Assembly (NCBI GenBank): GCA_018384375.1
Contig: JAHAYJ010000017.1
Span: 1 to 64,000 of the forward strand
Origin: Lachnospiraceae bacterium
GTDB taxonomy: Bacteria; Bacillota; Clostridia; Lachnospirales; Lachnospiraceae
Length of the DNA stretch: 64,000 nucleotides
Reading direction: 5' to 3'
The position numbers and the translations under genes are program-made. Positions 1 through 6,761 of this stretch are shown here, piece after piece. Under the pieces are notes generated by a model. It was not told the DNA's origin and ran no database searches. It worked only from the letters and a program-made list of their open reading frames with translations. Position 1 is the first letter of the stretch, and each line of letters starts with the position of its first letter.

Positions 1-11
1 GAAATATATAA

Positions 12-60
12 TTGACTAAATATCATAAAAGTAATAAAATATATTTATGCAATGCATAAA
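12..60 (+). promoter_or_regulatory. promoter and inverted repeat before the first HTH gene
   Basis: A -35 TTGACT at 12-17 and a -10 TAAAAT at 35-40 are separated by 17 bp. Just downstream, at about the expected start of transcription, is an inverted repeat TTTATGC-AAT-GCATAAA (44-60). The ribosome site AGAGGTGG follows. The placement fits autoregulation by the small HTH protein, which is inference. Confidence 0.5.
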
Positions 61-70
61 GAGGTGGACT

Positions 71-298
71 ATGGAAGCAAAAGATGAATTGAGAAAATTA
101 AGAGAAAGTACCGGTATGAACCGGAAAGAATTTTGTGAGTACTTTGAAATTCCGTATATGACGGAAACTGATTGGGAATTAGGAAATAGAAGAGTTCCGC
201 AGTACCTTTTGCGGTTGATGGCATATAAGATTGAAACAGAGAAGTTGGCTGATAAAAGAAATAAGGATGGCAAAGGCGAGGAAGTAACTAATAGATAA
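71..298 (+). CDS. small XRE-like helix-turn-helix protein
   Basis: A 75-residue protein counted from the ATG at 71, which has AGAGGTGG at good spacing; an upstream in-frame ATG at 47 lies inside the inverted repeat and has no ribosome site. The sequence has the pattern of a short Cro/C1-like fold: a charged first helix (DELRKLRESTG), MNRKEFCEYFEIPYMTETDWELG as the helix-turn-helix equivalent, and a basic C-terminus. Similar small proteins accompany mobile and phage genes in Clostridia and act as DNA-binding regulators. The following gene encodes a KilA-N protein, consistent with a phage or plasmid remnant. The family is inferred from pattern only. Confidence 0.6.
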   Translation: MEAKDELRKLRESTGMNRKEFCEYFEIPYMTETDWELGNRRVPQYLLRLMAYKIETEKLADKRNKDGKGEEVTNR

Positions 299-355
299 TG
301 TATTGGTGATTGTGCAACAGGCTGTGGCACAATTTGTAGGAGGCTGAGTATACAA

Positions 356-1201
356 ATGGCAAAAAATAGAATTATTACAGTTCAGAATGTTTCGGTTACT
401 GTATCCACTGAGGAAATGGATGATTATATATGTATTACAGATATGGCAGCTGCCAAATCAGATAATTCGCGTGCTGCGGATGTTATTAAGAACTGGATTA
501 GAAGTAGAAGTACATTGGAGTTCTTAGGAACATGGGAACAAATATATAATCCTAATTTTAAAGTGGTCGAATTCGACCACTTTAAACAAGAGGCCGGATT
601 GCATACATTTACATTAAGTGTGACGGATTGGGTAGAAAATACAAATGCAGTAGGAATTTATGTGAAAAGAGGGCGATACGGTGGTACATATGCACATAAA
701 GATATCGCTTTTGAATTTGCATCTGCAATTAGTCCGGTATTTAAACTGTACCTTATTAAGGAGTTTCAAAGATTAAAAGAGGAAGAAAATGATTTGCAGA
801 AATTGGAATGGGATGCGAAGAGATTTCTTTCGAAAAATAATTATTTGATACAGACAGATGCTGTAAAAAATTATTTGATTCCGGTATGTAATTACCGAGA
901 GGATTTAAAATGGCTTCCTTATGCGGAAGAGGCAGATTTGCTAAATGTAGCATTGTTTGGTTTTACGGCAAAAGCATGGAGAGATGCTAACCCGGAGCTT
1001 GCTGGGAAAAGCAATGTTAGAGATTATGCAACTATAAATGAATTGACTGTTTTATCAAATCTTGAATCTCATAACGCTCAAATGATTCGTGAGGGGAAAG
1101 GGAAGATGGATAGATTTATGTCATTGAAGGAAATTGCGGAATATCAGCTTCGGGTTTTGAATGAAGCTGAAAAAATCAATAATAGAATAGAGGGACAATA
1201 A
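356..1201 (+). CDS. KilA-N domain protein
   Basis: A 281-residue protein with a KilA-N domain over about residues 20-140. The signature IGIYVKRGRYGGTYAHKDIA followed by FEFASAISPVFKLYLIKEFQRLK is characteristic. KilA-N is a DNA-binding fold shared by phages, plasmids and some large DNA viruses; its role in bacteria is poorly defined. The C-terminal half is helical and charged and matches the usual partner region of bacterial KilA-N proteins of this length. The ribosome site TAGGAGG lies upstream of the ATG at 356. The gene is intact although the recombinase that follows is broken. A 30-bp perfect DNA palindrome lies inside the coding sequence. Confidence 0.85.
   Translation: MAKNRIITVQNVSVTVSTEEMDDYICITDMAAAKSDNSRAADVIKNWIRSRSTLEFLGTWEQIYNPNFKVVEFDHFKQEAGLHTFTLSVTDWVENTNAVGIYVKRGRYGGTYAHKDIAFEFASAISPVFKLYLIKEFQRLKEEENDLQKLEWDAKRFLSKNNYLIQTDAVKNYLIPVCNYREDLKWLPYAEEADLLNVALFGFTAKAWRDANPELAGKSNVRDYATINELTVLSNLESHNAQMIREGKGKMDRFMSLKEIAEYQLRVLNEAEKINNRIEGQ
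557..586. repeat. 30-bp perfect palindrome inside the KilA-N gene
   Basis: The 15-base arm TTTAAAGTGGTCGAA is followed directly by its reverse complement with no spacer, centred between 571 and 572. It encodes FKVVEFDHFK within the KilA-N domain. A perfect dyad of this length without a loop is unusual in coding DNA. Confidence 0.9.
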
Positions 1202-1265
1202 AGTCTTTAAATTATTTTTGTGGCGCAACGAAAATAGTTAAAAAACGAAAATTAGGAGTGGTTAT

Positions 1266-1451
1266 TTGAAAAAACAACAGAGGTGCTATATCTATACCCG
1301 TGTACCCACCTTCATGCAGGTAGATAGCTTAGATGCGCAAAAAGATAAATTGCATAAATACGCCGATTATCAAGACATGATTATTGCTGGAGAATACTCC
1401 GACGAAGGTAAATCCGGTAAAAGTGTGGAAGGTCGTCCGCACCCCCAATAA
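1266..1451 (+). pseudogene. serine recombinase, N-terminal remnant
   Basis: A 61-codon remnant of a large serine recombinase (resolvase family), starting at TTG 1266 behind AGGAGTG. It keeps YTRVPTFMQVDSLDAQKDKL and then AGEYSDEGKSGKSVEGR, clearly the first third of the catalytic domain, and stops at 1449-1451. The rest of the resolvase domain and the whole DNA-binding part are missing. In this family the nucleophile is the serine of the RVS motif; here that position is proline (RVP), so even the retained piece could not be catalytic. It probably marks the edge of a decayed integrated element whose cargo may include the two genes upstream. Confidence 0.8.
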
Positions 1452-1508
1452 GGTGTCTGTCTGGAAATAAAAAATGCATTCTACGCTACATTTTTTAAAA
1501 ATATTGTA

Positions 1509-1544
1509 TATAATTAAATAAACATGACATACAGGTGTCATGTT
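1509..1544 (+). promoter_or_regulatory. -10 box and palindromic operator of the WYL operon
   Basis: A -10 TATAAT lies at 1509-1514. A perfect inverted repeat AACATGACA-N6-TGTCATGTT covers 1521-1544, at and just after the expected transcription start. A repressor bound there would block the promoter. The WYL regulator encoded next is the natural candidate, by inference from position. Confidence 0.6.
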
Positions 1545-1579
1545 GTGAATGTTAGAATAAATCAGGAAGTGAAAGCGAT

Positions 1580-2491
1580 ATGAAAATAGATAGACTTATT
1601 GGGATTCTTTCTATTTTATTACAGAAAGAAAAAGTGACTGCCCCGGAATTGGCACAAGTGTTTGAGGTCTCAAAAAGAACAATTAATAGAGATATTGATG
1701 ATCTTTGCAGAGCTGGAATTCCGATTGTTACATCACAGGGTACCGGTGGTGGAATCAGCATAATGGATGGATACAGAATGGATAGGACGATTCTCTCATC
1801 TAAAGATATGCAAATGATCATGGCGGGGTTAAGAAGTCTGGATAGTGTGAGCGGCAGTCACTATTATGGTCAGCTCATGGAGAAAATCAAGGCTGGTTCC
1901 ACAGAGTTTGTCAGTGGCTCAGAATCAATTCTTATTGACTTATCTTCCTGGAATAAGGATTCTATATCACCTAAAATCGAACTGATACAGGATGCAATTG
2001 AACTGGGAAGAACATTGAAATTTGAATATTATGCACCAAAAGGAAACTCTGAAAGAGAGATTGAGCCATACTATCTGGTTTTCAAATGGTCAAGTTGGTA
2101 TGTGTATGGATACTGCCTGCTTAGAAATGGTTTCAGGTTGTTCAAGCTGAATCGCATGGCAGAAATAGCACACGTAAGAAACTTTGAAAAGAGAAGCGAT
2201 GTGCCGATGCCGGATTTATCAAATGAGAGAGTATTTCCTTCAAAGGGGAAAGTAAAAGCTATTTTTGATTCATCCATGAAATGGCATCTGATTGAGGAAT
2301 ATGGAATAGAGTCTTTCACAGAACTCCCGGATGGGAAACTCCTATTTGAACACGATTACGCTGATGACGAGAGAGTACTGTCCTGGATGCTTACCATGAG
2401 GGATAAGGTTACCATTATTGAACCTGAAGCCATAAGACAGAAACTATTTTGTATCGCTAAAGAACTTACAGAAAAATATAGGAAGGAATAA
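1580..2491 (+). CDS. WYL-domain HTH transcriptional regulator (YafY/YobV type)
   Basis: A 303-residue regulator. Residues 1-60 form an HTH_11 winged helix (LAQVFEVSKRTINRDIDDLCRAGIPI), and about residues 135-215 form a WYL domain with EFEYY-like strands, WSSWYVYGYC and FRLFKLNRM. WYL proteins are one-component ligand-responsive regulators of small operons. The gene is first in a tight run with a VOC protein (5-bp gap), a TIGR04076-like protein (4 bp) and an isochorismatase-like hydrolase (12 bp), so it probably controls its own operon through the palindrome at 1521-1544. Start ATG 1580 with AGGAAG upstream. The ligand is unknown. Confidence 0.88.
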   Translation: MKIDRLIGILSILLQKEKVTAPELAQVFEVSKRTINRDIDDLCRAGIPIVTSQGTGGGISIMDGYRMDRTILSSKDMQMIMAGLRSLDSVSGSHYYGQLMEKIKAGSTEFVSGSESILIDLSSWNKDSISPKIELIQDAIELGRTLKFEYYAPKGNSEREIEPYYLVFKWSSWYVYGYCLLRNGFRLFKLNRMAEIAHVRNFEKRSDVPMPDLSNERVFPSKGKVKAIFDSSMKWHLIEEYGIESFTELPDGKLLFEHDYADDERVLSWMLTMRDKVTIIEPEAIRQKLFCIAKELTEKYRKE

Positions 2492-2496
2492 GTGAA

Positions 2497-2889
2497 ATGA
2501 GATTAGATGGATTTGGAATTTTTGTTGATGACATGGCTGTTATGGTCAGATTCTATCGTGATGTTCTGGGGTTTGAGATAAAGGAAGATGAGAATACTTC
2601 GAATGTCTTTCTTGAAAAGGATGGAACGCTATTTCTTTTATATCGAAAAAGTGATTTTGAAAAAATGACAAATAGGACATTCTCGTATTGTAAAGGTGTG
2701 AATGGACATTACGAGATTGCGCTCAGCGTAGATAACTATGCAGCGGTTGATAAGACTTACGCAGAAGTAATTGCAGCTGGTGCCGAAAGTATTATGGAAC
2801 CAACTACAGAGCCTTGGGGTCAGAGAACCTGCTATATTGCCGATCCAGAGGGAAACCTTATTGAAATCGGATCATTTAAGGAGGTGTGA
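2497..2889 (+). CDS. VOC family protein (glyoxalase/bleomycin resistance fold)
   Basis: A 130-residue protein with one vicinal oxygen chelate domain made of two beta-alpha-beta-beta-beta units. The opening LDGFGIFVDDMAVMVRFYRD, the central GHYEIALSV and the ending AYIADPEGNLIEIG-type strand (here CYIADPEGNLIEIG) are the standard VOC landmarks, with the metal-site glutamate in NLIEIG. VOC proteins include lyases, dioxygenases and drug-binding proteins; the sequence alone does not decide the substrate. It lies 5 bp after the WYL regulator, as WYL/VOC pairs often do, which suggests that the regulator senses a related small molecule. Confidence 0.88.
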   Translation: MRLDGFGIFVDDMAVMVRFYRDVLGFEIKEDENTSNVFLEKDGTLFLLYRKSDFEKMTNRTFSYCKGVNGHYEIALSVDNYAAVDKTYAEVIAAGAESIMEPTTEPWGQRTCYIADPEGNLIEIGSFKEV

Positions 2890-2893
2890 GTAA

Positions 2894-3244
2894 ATGAAGA
2901 AATGGTATGACGAAGAGTATGTCTTTACGATTGAGGTAACAGGATATCTGCGGGGAAACCACACAGAGCATTTATGCAGAAATGGGGAGGAAATTGGGGA
3001 TAAATATACCTGTACATACGGTTGCCCTGTTAATGAACAGGGTTATGGAATCTGTCAGAAAATGATGCAACTTCTTTACGGAGATATGCAGGCTGTCAGA
3101 AGTGGAGGAAATCTTGCACTGGTAGGTGGGACGGGAAACAATGAAAAGGATTACGTATGTCCGGATGGATGTGTTTGTTTTCATATGACTGCTAAAAAGA
3201 CTGGTGCTGAGAACTTTTATACCGGCAAGTATTATCAGGAGTAA
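2894..3244 (+). CDS. TIGR04076-like small cysteine-rich protein
   Basis: A 116-residue protein resembling the TIGR04076 family: an N-terminal beta strand (FTIEVTG), then a CPVNEQGYGICQKMMQLLYGDMQAVRSGG-like core (two-cysteine helix start) and a late CPDGCVCFHM segment. Cysteines are abundant (C-G-C-P, CPDGCVC), which could bind metal. No enzymatic function is established for this family. The gene is fourth-codon tight against its neighbours in the WYL operon, with GGAGGTG upstream of the start. Family call is by pattern and moderate. Confidence 0.55.
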   Translation: MKKWYDEEYVFTIEVTGYLRGNHTEHLCRNGEEIGDKYTCTYGCPVNEQGYGICQKMMQLLYGDMQAVRSGGNLALVGGTGNNEKDYVCPDGCVCFHMTAKKTGAENFYTGKYYQE

Positions 3245-3256
3245 AGGAGAATCCCA

Positions 3257-3748
3257 ATGAGCAAGGCATTAGTAGTTATTGATATTCAAAATGATATTAC
3301 AAAGCATTACAGGGATATTATCGACAAAATAAATAATGCAATCTCCTGGGCACAAAGTCAGGGAATGTACGTTGTTTATATTAAGCACAACAATATTACT
3401 GACGGAACAAGAACCTTCAAGCCGGATACAAAAGGAGCCGAACTTGTACCGGAGCTTTCGGTGGTATCAGACCATATCTTTGTGAAAACGAAAGCCAATG
3501 CATTAACCAGTGAAGATTTCGCCAGGTTTATTGCAGACAGTGAAATCGACGAATTCTTTATATGTGGTGCTGATGCTACTGCCTGTGTGAAGTCAACAAG
3601 TTATAATATGGCAAAGGCAGGTTTCAAGGTACATGTGATTTCTGATTGTGTGACAAGCTACGACCTGAAGAAGATTGATGAGATGCTTGAATACTATGAG
3701 AAAAAAGGATGTGACGTTAAGCATCTGGATAAGTTTATTTCGGATTGA
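3257..3748 (+). CDS. isochorismatase-family cysteine hydrolase
   Basis: A 163-residue cysteine hydrolase of the isochorismatase/nicotinamidase fold. The catalytic triad can be read: D9 in VVIDIQND, K77 in FVKTKANAL and C110 in GADATACV. The length is typical of the short stand-alone members. Substrates in the family range from isochorismate to nicotinamide, ureidoacrylate and maleamate, and cannot be assigned here. AAAGGAG precedes the ATG. It is the last gene of the WYL operon; after it comes a strong promoter for the next, separately regulated unit. Confidence 0.87.
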   Translation: MSKALVVIDIQNDITKHYRDIIDKINNAISWAQSQGMYVVYIKHNNITDGTRTFKPDTKGAELVPELSVVSDHIFVKTKANALTSEDFARFIADSEIDEFFICGADATACVKSTSYNMAKAGFKVHVISDCVTSYDLKKIDEMLEYYEKKGCDVKHLDKFISD

Positions 3749-3789
3749 TGAACTACCGGTATCAAAGAAACGGACAAATGGCGTTCTTG

Positions 3790-3846
3790 TTGACAATTTT
3801 TGTGAGTTGTTGTATAAATAAGTTTATATAAATAACTTTATATAAA
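3790..3846 (+). promoter_or_regulatory. strong promoter with two tandem 10-bp palindromes
   Basis: -35 TTGACA at 3790-3795, 17-bp spacer, -10 TATAAA at 3813-3818. Two copies of the self-complementary decamer TTTATATAAA follow at 3823-3832 and 3837-3846, 14 bp centre to centre, straddling the start of transcription and ending at the ribosome site AGGAGGAGG. This is a likely autoregulatory operator for the TetR-type protein that starts at 3858. Confidence 0.65.
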
Positions 3847-3857
3847 GGAGGAGGTTT

Positions 3858-4454
3858 GTGGGAAGAAAAACTCAGATTACGAAAGAAATTATGTTACAGG
3901 CTGCATATGAGATATTGAAGGAAGAAGGGTATCCAATGGTGAATATTAAAACCATTGCCGCAAAAGTGGGGTGTTCCACACAACCGATTTCCTGGCAGTT
4001 TGGGAATATGCAGGGGATGCGTAAGGAGTTATATAAATATGCATCAGAGCAGGTCTTTGGGGATATAGAACAGAGAATTGCGAATATGAATGCAATGGAA
4101 GCTTTTTTTGAATCAGGAAAAATCTATATTTCAAATGCGTGTGAATATCCCAATGTCTTTCGCTTTCTATGCGTAGATGATCCGGGAGATATTGTAGAGA
4201 AAAGCAGTAGTGTTGTGGACCTTCTGGGAGATGACTTCATAAAGGAAATGTTAGTAAAAGAGATAGAACTGCCTATGGAAACAATAAATAGGATTACGGC
4301 TGATATAGTGGTGTATACACATGGTTTAGCAGTAATGCTTTTGTGGGATGCGTTCAAAATGGATAAGCAGGCTGCATATGGAATGATTTATAATCAGGCA
4401 TCGCTTGTGTTTGGGCAATACGGAATTGATGTTAAGAAATATGTTTCACTTTAA
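3858..4454 (+). CDS. TetR/AcrR family transcriptional regulator
   Basis: A 198-residue regulator starting at GTG 3858 with a very strong AGGAGGAGG. Residues 5-60 contain the TetR DNA-binding domain (TKEIMLQAAYEILKEEGY, then IAAKVGCSTQPISWQFGNM, the helix-turn-helix). The C-terminal helical ligand domain is not diagnostic. It is followed by two flavodoxin-fold proteins in the same direction, which it probably controls, together with itself, through the paired TTTATATAAA palindromes upstream. The inducer is unknown; linkage to FMN reductase-like enzymes suggests quinone-like or electrophilic ligands, which is inference. Confidence 0.85.
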   Translation: MGRKTQITKEIMLQAAYEILKEEGYPMVNIKTIAAKVGCSTQPISWQFGNMQGMRKELYKYASEQVFGDIEQRIANMNAMEAFFESGKIYISNACEYPNVFRFLCVDDPGDIVEKSSSVVDLLGDDFIKEMLVKEIELPMETINRITADIVVYTHGLAVMLLWDAFKMDKQAAYGMIYNQASLVFGQYGIDVKKYVSL

Positions 4455-4498
4455 GTGAGATGGAAATGTCAAACATGAATGATATGAGAGGTATAAGG

Positions 4499-5005
4499 AT
4501 GATTTTATTAATTGATACAACCAATGAAGGTATAGGAAAGAAGATAGCTTCCGAACTTGTAAACAGTAGTCGGGGAAAATCATATGAATACATTGATGCT
4601 TCAAATATGAATATATCTCATTGTGTTGGGTGTAATTTCTGTTGGCTTAAGACTCCCGGACAGTGTGTGATAAAGGATGAATATGAGCCACTTCTTAAAA
4701 AGATGTCAAAGGCAGATCAGGTATGGCTTATTTCAGATACTAAATTTGGATTCGTTTCATACAAAGCAAAAAACATAGTAGACAGAGTTATGCCGATTGT
4801 AACAATGAATCTTCATATGGTAGGAAATCAGATGCGCCATATTACCAGATATGATAAGAATCCTAACTGGGGCGTAATATATTCGGGAGATGGAGATAAG
4901 GATTATTTATCCTGGTGGTGTGAAAGAGTTGCAATCAACTTTGGAAGCAAATCACTTGGAGTATTTAGCGAGAAAGAGTACAAGGAGGCAATCTCATGCA
5001 TGTAA
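4499..5005 (+). CDS. flavodoxin-fold FMN reductase-like protein
   Basis: A flavodoxin-family protein of 168 residues counted from ATG 4499, which has GAGAGG seven bases upstream; an in-frame ATG at 4460 would add 13 residues but has no ribosome site. The first strand MILLIDTTNEGIGKKIA takes the place of the usual FMN phosphate loop, and CVGCNFCWLKTPGQCVIKDE is the hallmark of the NADPH-dependent FMN reductase-like iron-sulfur flavoprotein relatives. Its end overlaps the next gene by 10 bp, implying translational coupling. Function likely redox; substrate unknown. Confidence 0.75.
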   Translation: MILLIDTTNEGIGKKIASELVNSSRGKSYEYIDASNMNISHCVGCNFCWLKTPGQCVIKDEYEPLLKKMSKADQVWLISDTKFGFVSYKAKNIVDRVMPIVTMNLHMVGNQMRHITRYDKNPNWGVIYSGDGDKDYLSWWCERVAINFGSKSLGVFSEKEYKEAISCM

Positions 5006-5646
5006 TAATCATCAATGGCAGTCCCAGAGTGGAAAAATACAGTAATACAGAGAAAATAATAGATGCATTCTCTGAAGGCTTAGCAGAGGCTGGAGTTAGC
5101 TTTGAAAGATATGCGATTTCTAACAAGAATAACTGGGATGAAGCAAGAGAAGCATATATTAATAACACAGAAATAATCATTGCTCTTCCTTTGTACGTTG
5201 AGAGTGCACCGGGCATTTTGCTTGAATTTCTGGAAACGCTTCCGGTAAAGGATAAGAATACTCGCGTTTCCTTCATCTTACAGAGTGGATTTGCAGAGGC
5301 TAGCCAGCTTAGATGTGGAGAGGAATTTTTGAAGAAACTCCCCGAATATCTTGGCGTAAGCTATGGAGGAACCTTAATAAAGGGTGACAATTTCGGTATC
5401 AGAGTAGTAAAGGAAGAGGAGGTAAAAAAACTAACCGGACCATATAAAGAAATGGGAAAAACATTTGCAAGTGGGAATGGTTTCTTTTCTGAAGCAGTAA
5501 AGAAATTTGCGGGACCGGAGTATTTTTCTCTTCCTATAAGATTGATGCTGCAACTTATGTTCAAGACAATAGCGAAGAAACGGTTTGCAGAGGCGGCAAG
5601 AGAATTTGGATGTAATGTTCCGCTTGATTACAGACCATGGGCATAA
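4996..5646 (+). CDS. NAD(P)H-dependent oxidoreductase, flavodoxin fold
   Basis: A 216-residue protein beginning MHVIIINGSPRVEKYSNTEKI, the classic first strand and FMN phosphate-binding loop (NGSPR...SNT) of NADPH-dependent FMN reductases. LPLYVESAPGILLEFLETL matches the dimer/FMN edge region of this family. It overlaps the previous flavodoxin-like gene by 10 bp; paired genes of this kind are common and may form one functional unit. The CxxC motif seen in the neighbour is absent here. The exact reaction is not predictable. Confidence 0.78.
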   Translation: MHVIIINGSPRVEKYSNTEKIIDAFSEGLAEAGVSFERYAISNKNNWDEAREAYINNTEIIIALPLYVESAPGILLEFLETLPVKDKNTRVSFILQSGFAEASQLRCGEEFLKKLPEYLGVSYGGTLIKGDNFGIRVVKEEEVKKLTGPYKEMGKTFASGNGFFSEAVKKFAGPEYFSLPIRLMLQLMFKTIAKKRFAEAAREFGCNVPLDYRPWA

Positions 5647-5756
5647 CCCGGAGGTGGTGTTTGGGGGGATAACCCTAGAGGCTGTGGTTTTACTTTCCGA
5701 GAAAATGGAGATGAAATAGGCATTTATTAGCACTTGATGATGAAAGGTGAAAATTG

Positions 5757-6461
5757 ATGAACTGGGAACCTTGGACAGGATGCAGCCCTTATAGTGAAGG
5801 CTGTAAATATTGTTATTATTATGGACCATATTCAAAACGATATGGTCAGAATGTAGTTGTAAAGACTGATAAATTTGACTGGCCAATAAGGAAAAATGCG
5901 AGGGGCGAACTGTGTATTAAGGGTGGAAAAACGGTTGCAACTTGCTTTGCTACTGACTTTTTTATTCCGGAAGCTGACGAATGGAGAAAAGAAGCCTGGG
6001 ATATGATAAGGCAGCGTCAGGATCTGGATTTCCTGATTCTTACAAAAAGAATAGACCGGTTTATGGAATCACTCCCTGAGGATTGGGGAGATGGATTTGA
6101 CAATGTTAACCTGGGATGCACGGTGGAAACACAAGAAATTGCTGATTACAGATTACCTTTATTTTTATCCTATCCGATAAAGCGACGCTTTATCGCATGT
6201 GGACCTTTACTGGAAAGAATTGACCTTAGTCAGTATTTACATGGAGTAGATCATGTTACGGTTGGAGGGGAAACAGGCAGAGAGGCGCGTGTGTGCGATT
6301 ATGAGTGGGTTCTTGATATCAGAGAGCAGTGTCAACGTGCAGGAAAGACCTTCTGGTTTAAAGAAACTGGATCTCGTTTCAAGAGGGATGGTGTTGTTTA
6401 TAAGGTGAATCCCTATAAGCAGCATAGCATGGCAAAGGAGTGTGGAATATCTTTTGGATAA
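5757..6461 (+). CDS. DUF5131 family protein (phage Gp37/Gp68-like)
   Basis: A 234-residue DUF5131 protein, ATG 5757 with AAAGGTG upstream. The N-terminus MNWEPWTGC with C9, C16 and C19 (spacing CX6CX2C, ending CKYCYYY) resembles a radical SAM-type iron-sulfur site, and the later FLILTKRIDRF, NVNLGCTVETQE, FIACGPLLERIDL and GGETGREARVCDYEW blocks are family landmarks. Homologues occur in phages and mobile elements; no function is proven. The gap of 110 bp from the flavodoxin pair suggests a separate unit, although no obvious promoter was seen. Confidence 0.85.
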   Translation: MNWEPWTGCSPYSEGCKYCYYYGPYSKRYGQNVVVKTDKFDWPIRKNARGELCIKGGKTVATCFATDFFIPEADEWRKEAWDMIRQRQDLDFLILTKRIDRFMESLPEDWGDGFDNVNLGCTVETQEIADYRLPLFLSYPIKRRFIACGPLLERIDLSQYLHGVDHVTVGGETGREARVCDYEWVLDIREQCQRAGKTFWFKETGSRFKRDGVVYKVNPYKQHSMAKECGISFG

Positions 6462-6545
6462 ACGATATGTTACGAGTTGACCGTTGGATAATCCAACTGA
6501 TGTTATATAACGAAACTCGAATAGGCATGAAAGCTGATTTTTGAA

Positions 6546-6761
6546 TTGTACTTTATGTTCATTTGTGTTATACTTTAATAGAAAAGTAGGGGAATTTATA
6601 GCAGAATTTACCAAAACTGCCGATGAGGTTTTTCATGTCTGGCAGGAGGGACGGACCAACCGAACGGGGTGAATCTGAATATCATCAGCTTTGATATTTA
6701 TACATAAAGTACAAACAAGGGCAGTTTCGGGAAACCGCTCTGATATAAGGAGGAAAAGTTT
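6546..6761 (+). promoter_or_regulatory. promoter and about 180-nt structured leader of the chemoreceptor gene
   Basis: -35 TTGTAC at 6546-6551, 17-bp spacer, -10 TATACT at 6569-6574. The transcript would carry about 180 nt of untranslated leader before ATG 6762. Complementary segments are visible: CTGCC (6617-6621) with GGCAG (6641-6645) enclosing ATGA/TCAT, and GTTTC/GAAAC near 6725-6735 just before AGGAGG. I compared it by eye with common riboswitch cores (c-di-GMP I and II, SAM, glycine, ZTP, fluoride) and found no convincing match. Confidence 0.45.

Noticed and set aside
6600-6700. Candidate c-di-GMP or SAM riboswitch
   Set aside because: Parts such as GGAGGGACGGACC superficially recall SAM-I and GEMM pieces, but the conserved cores and their order are missing; kept only as an unidentified structured leader.
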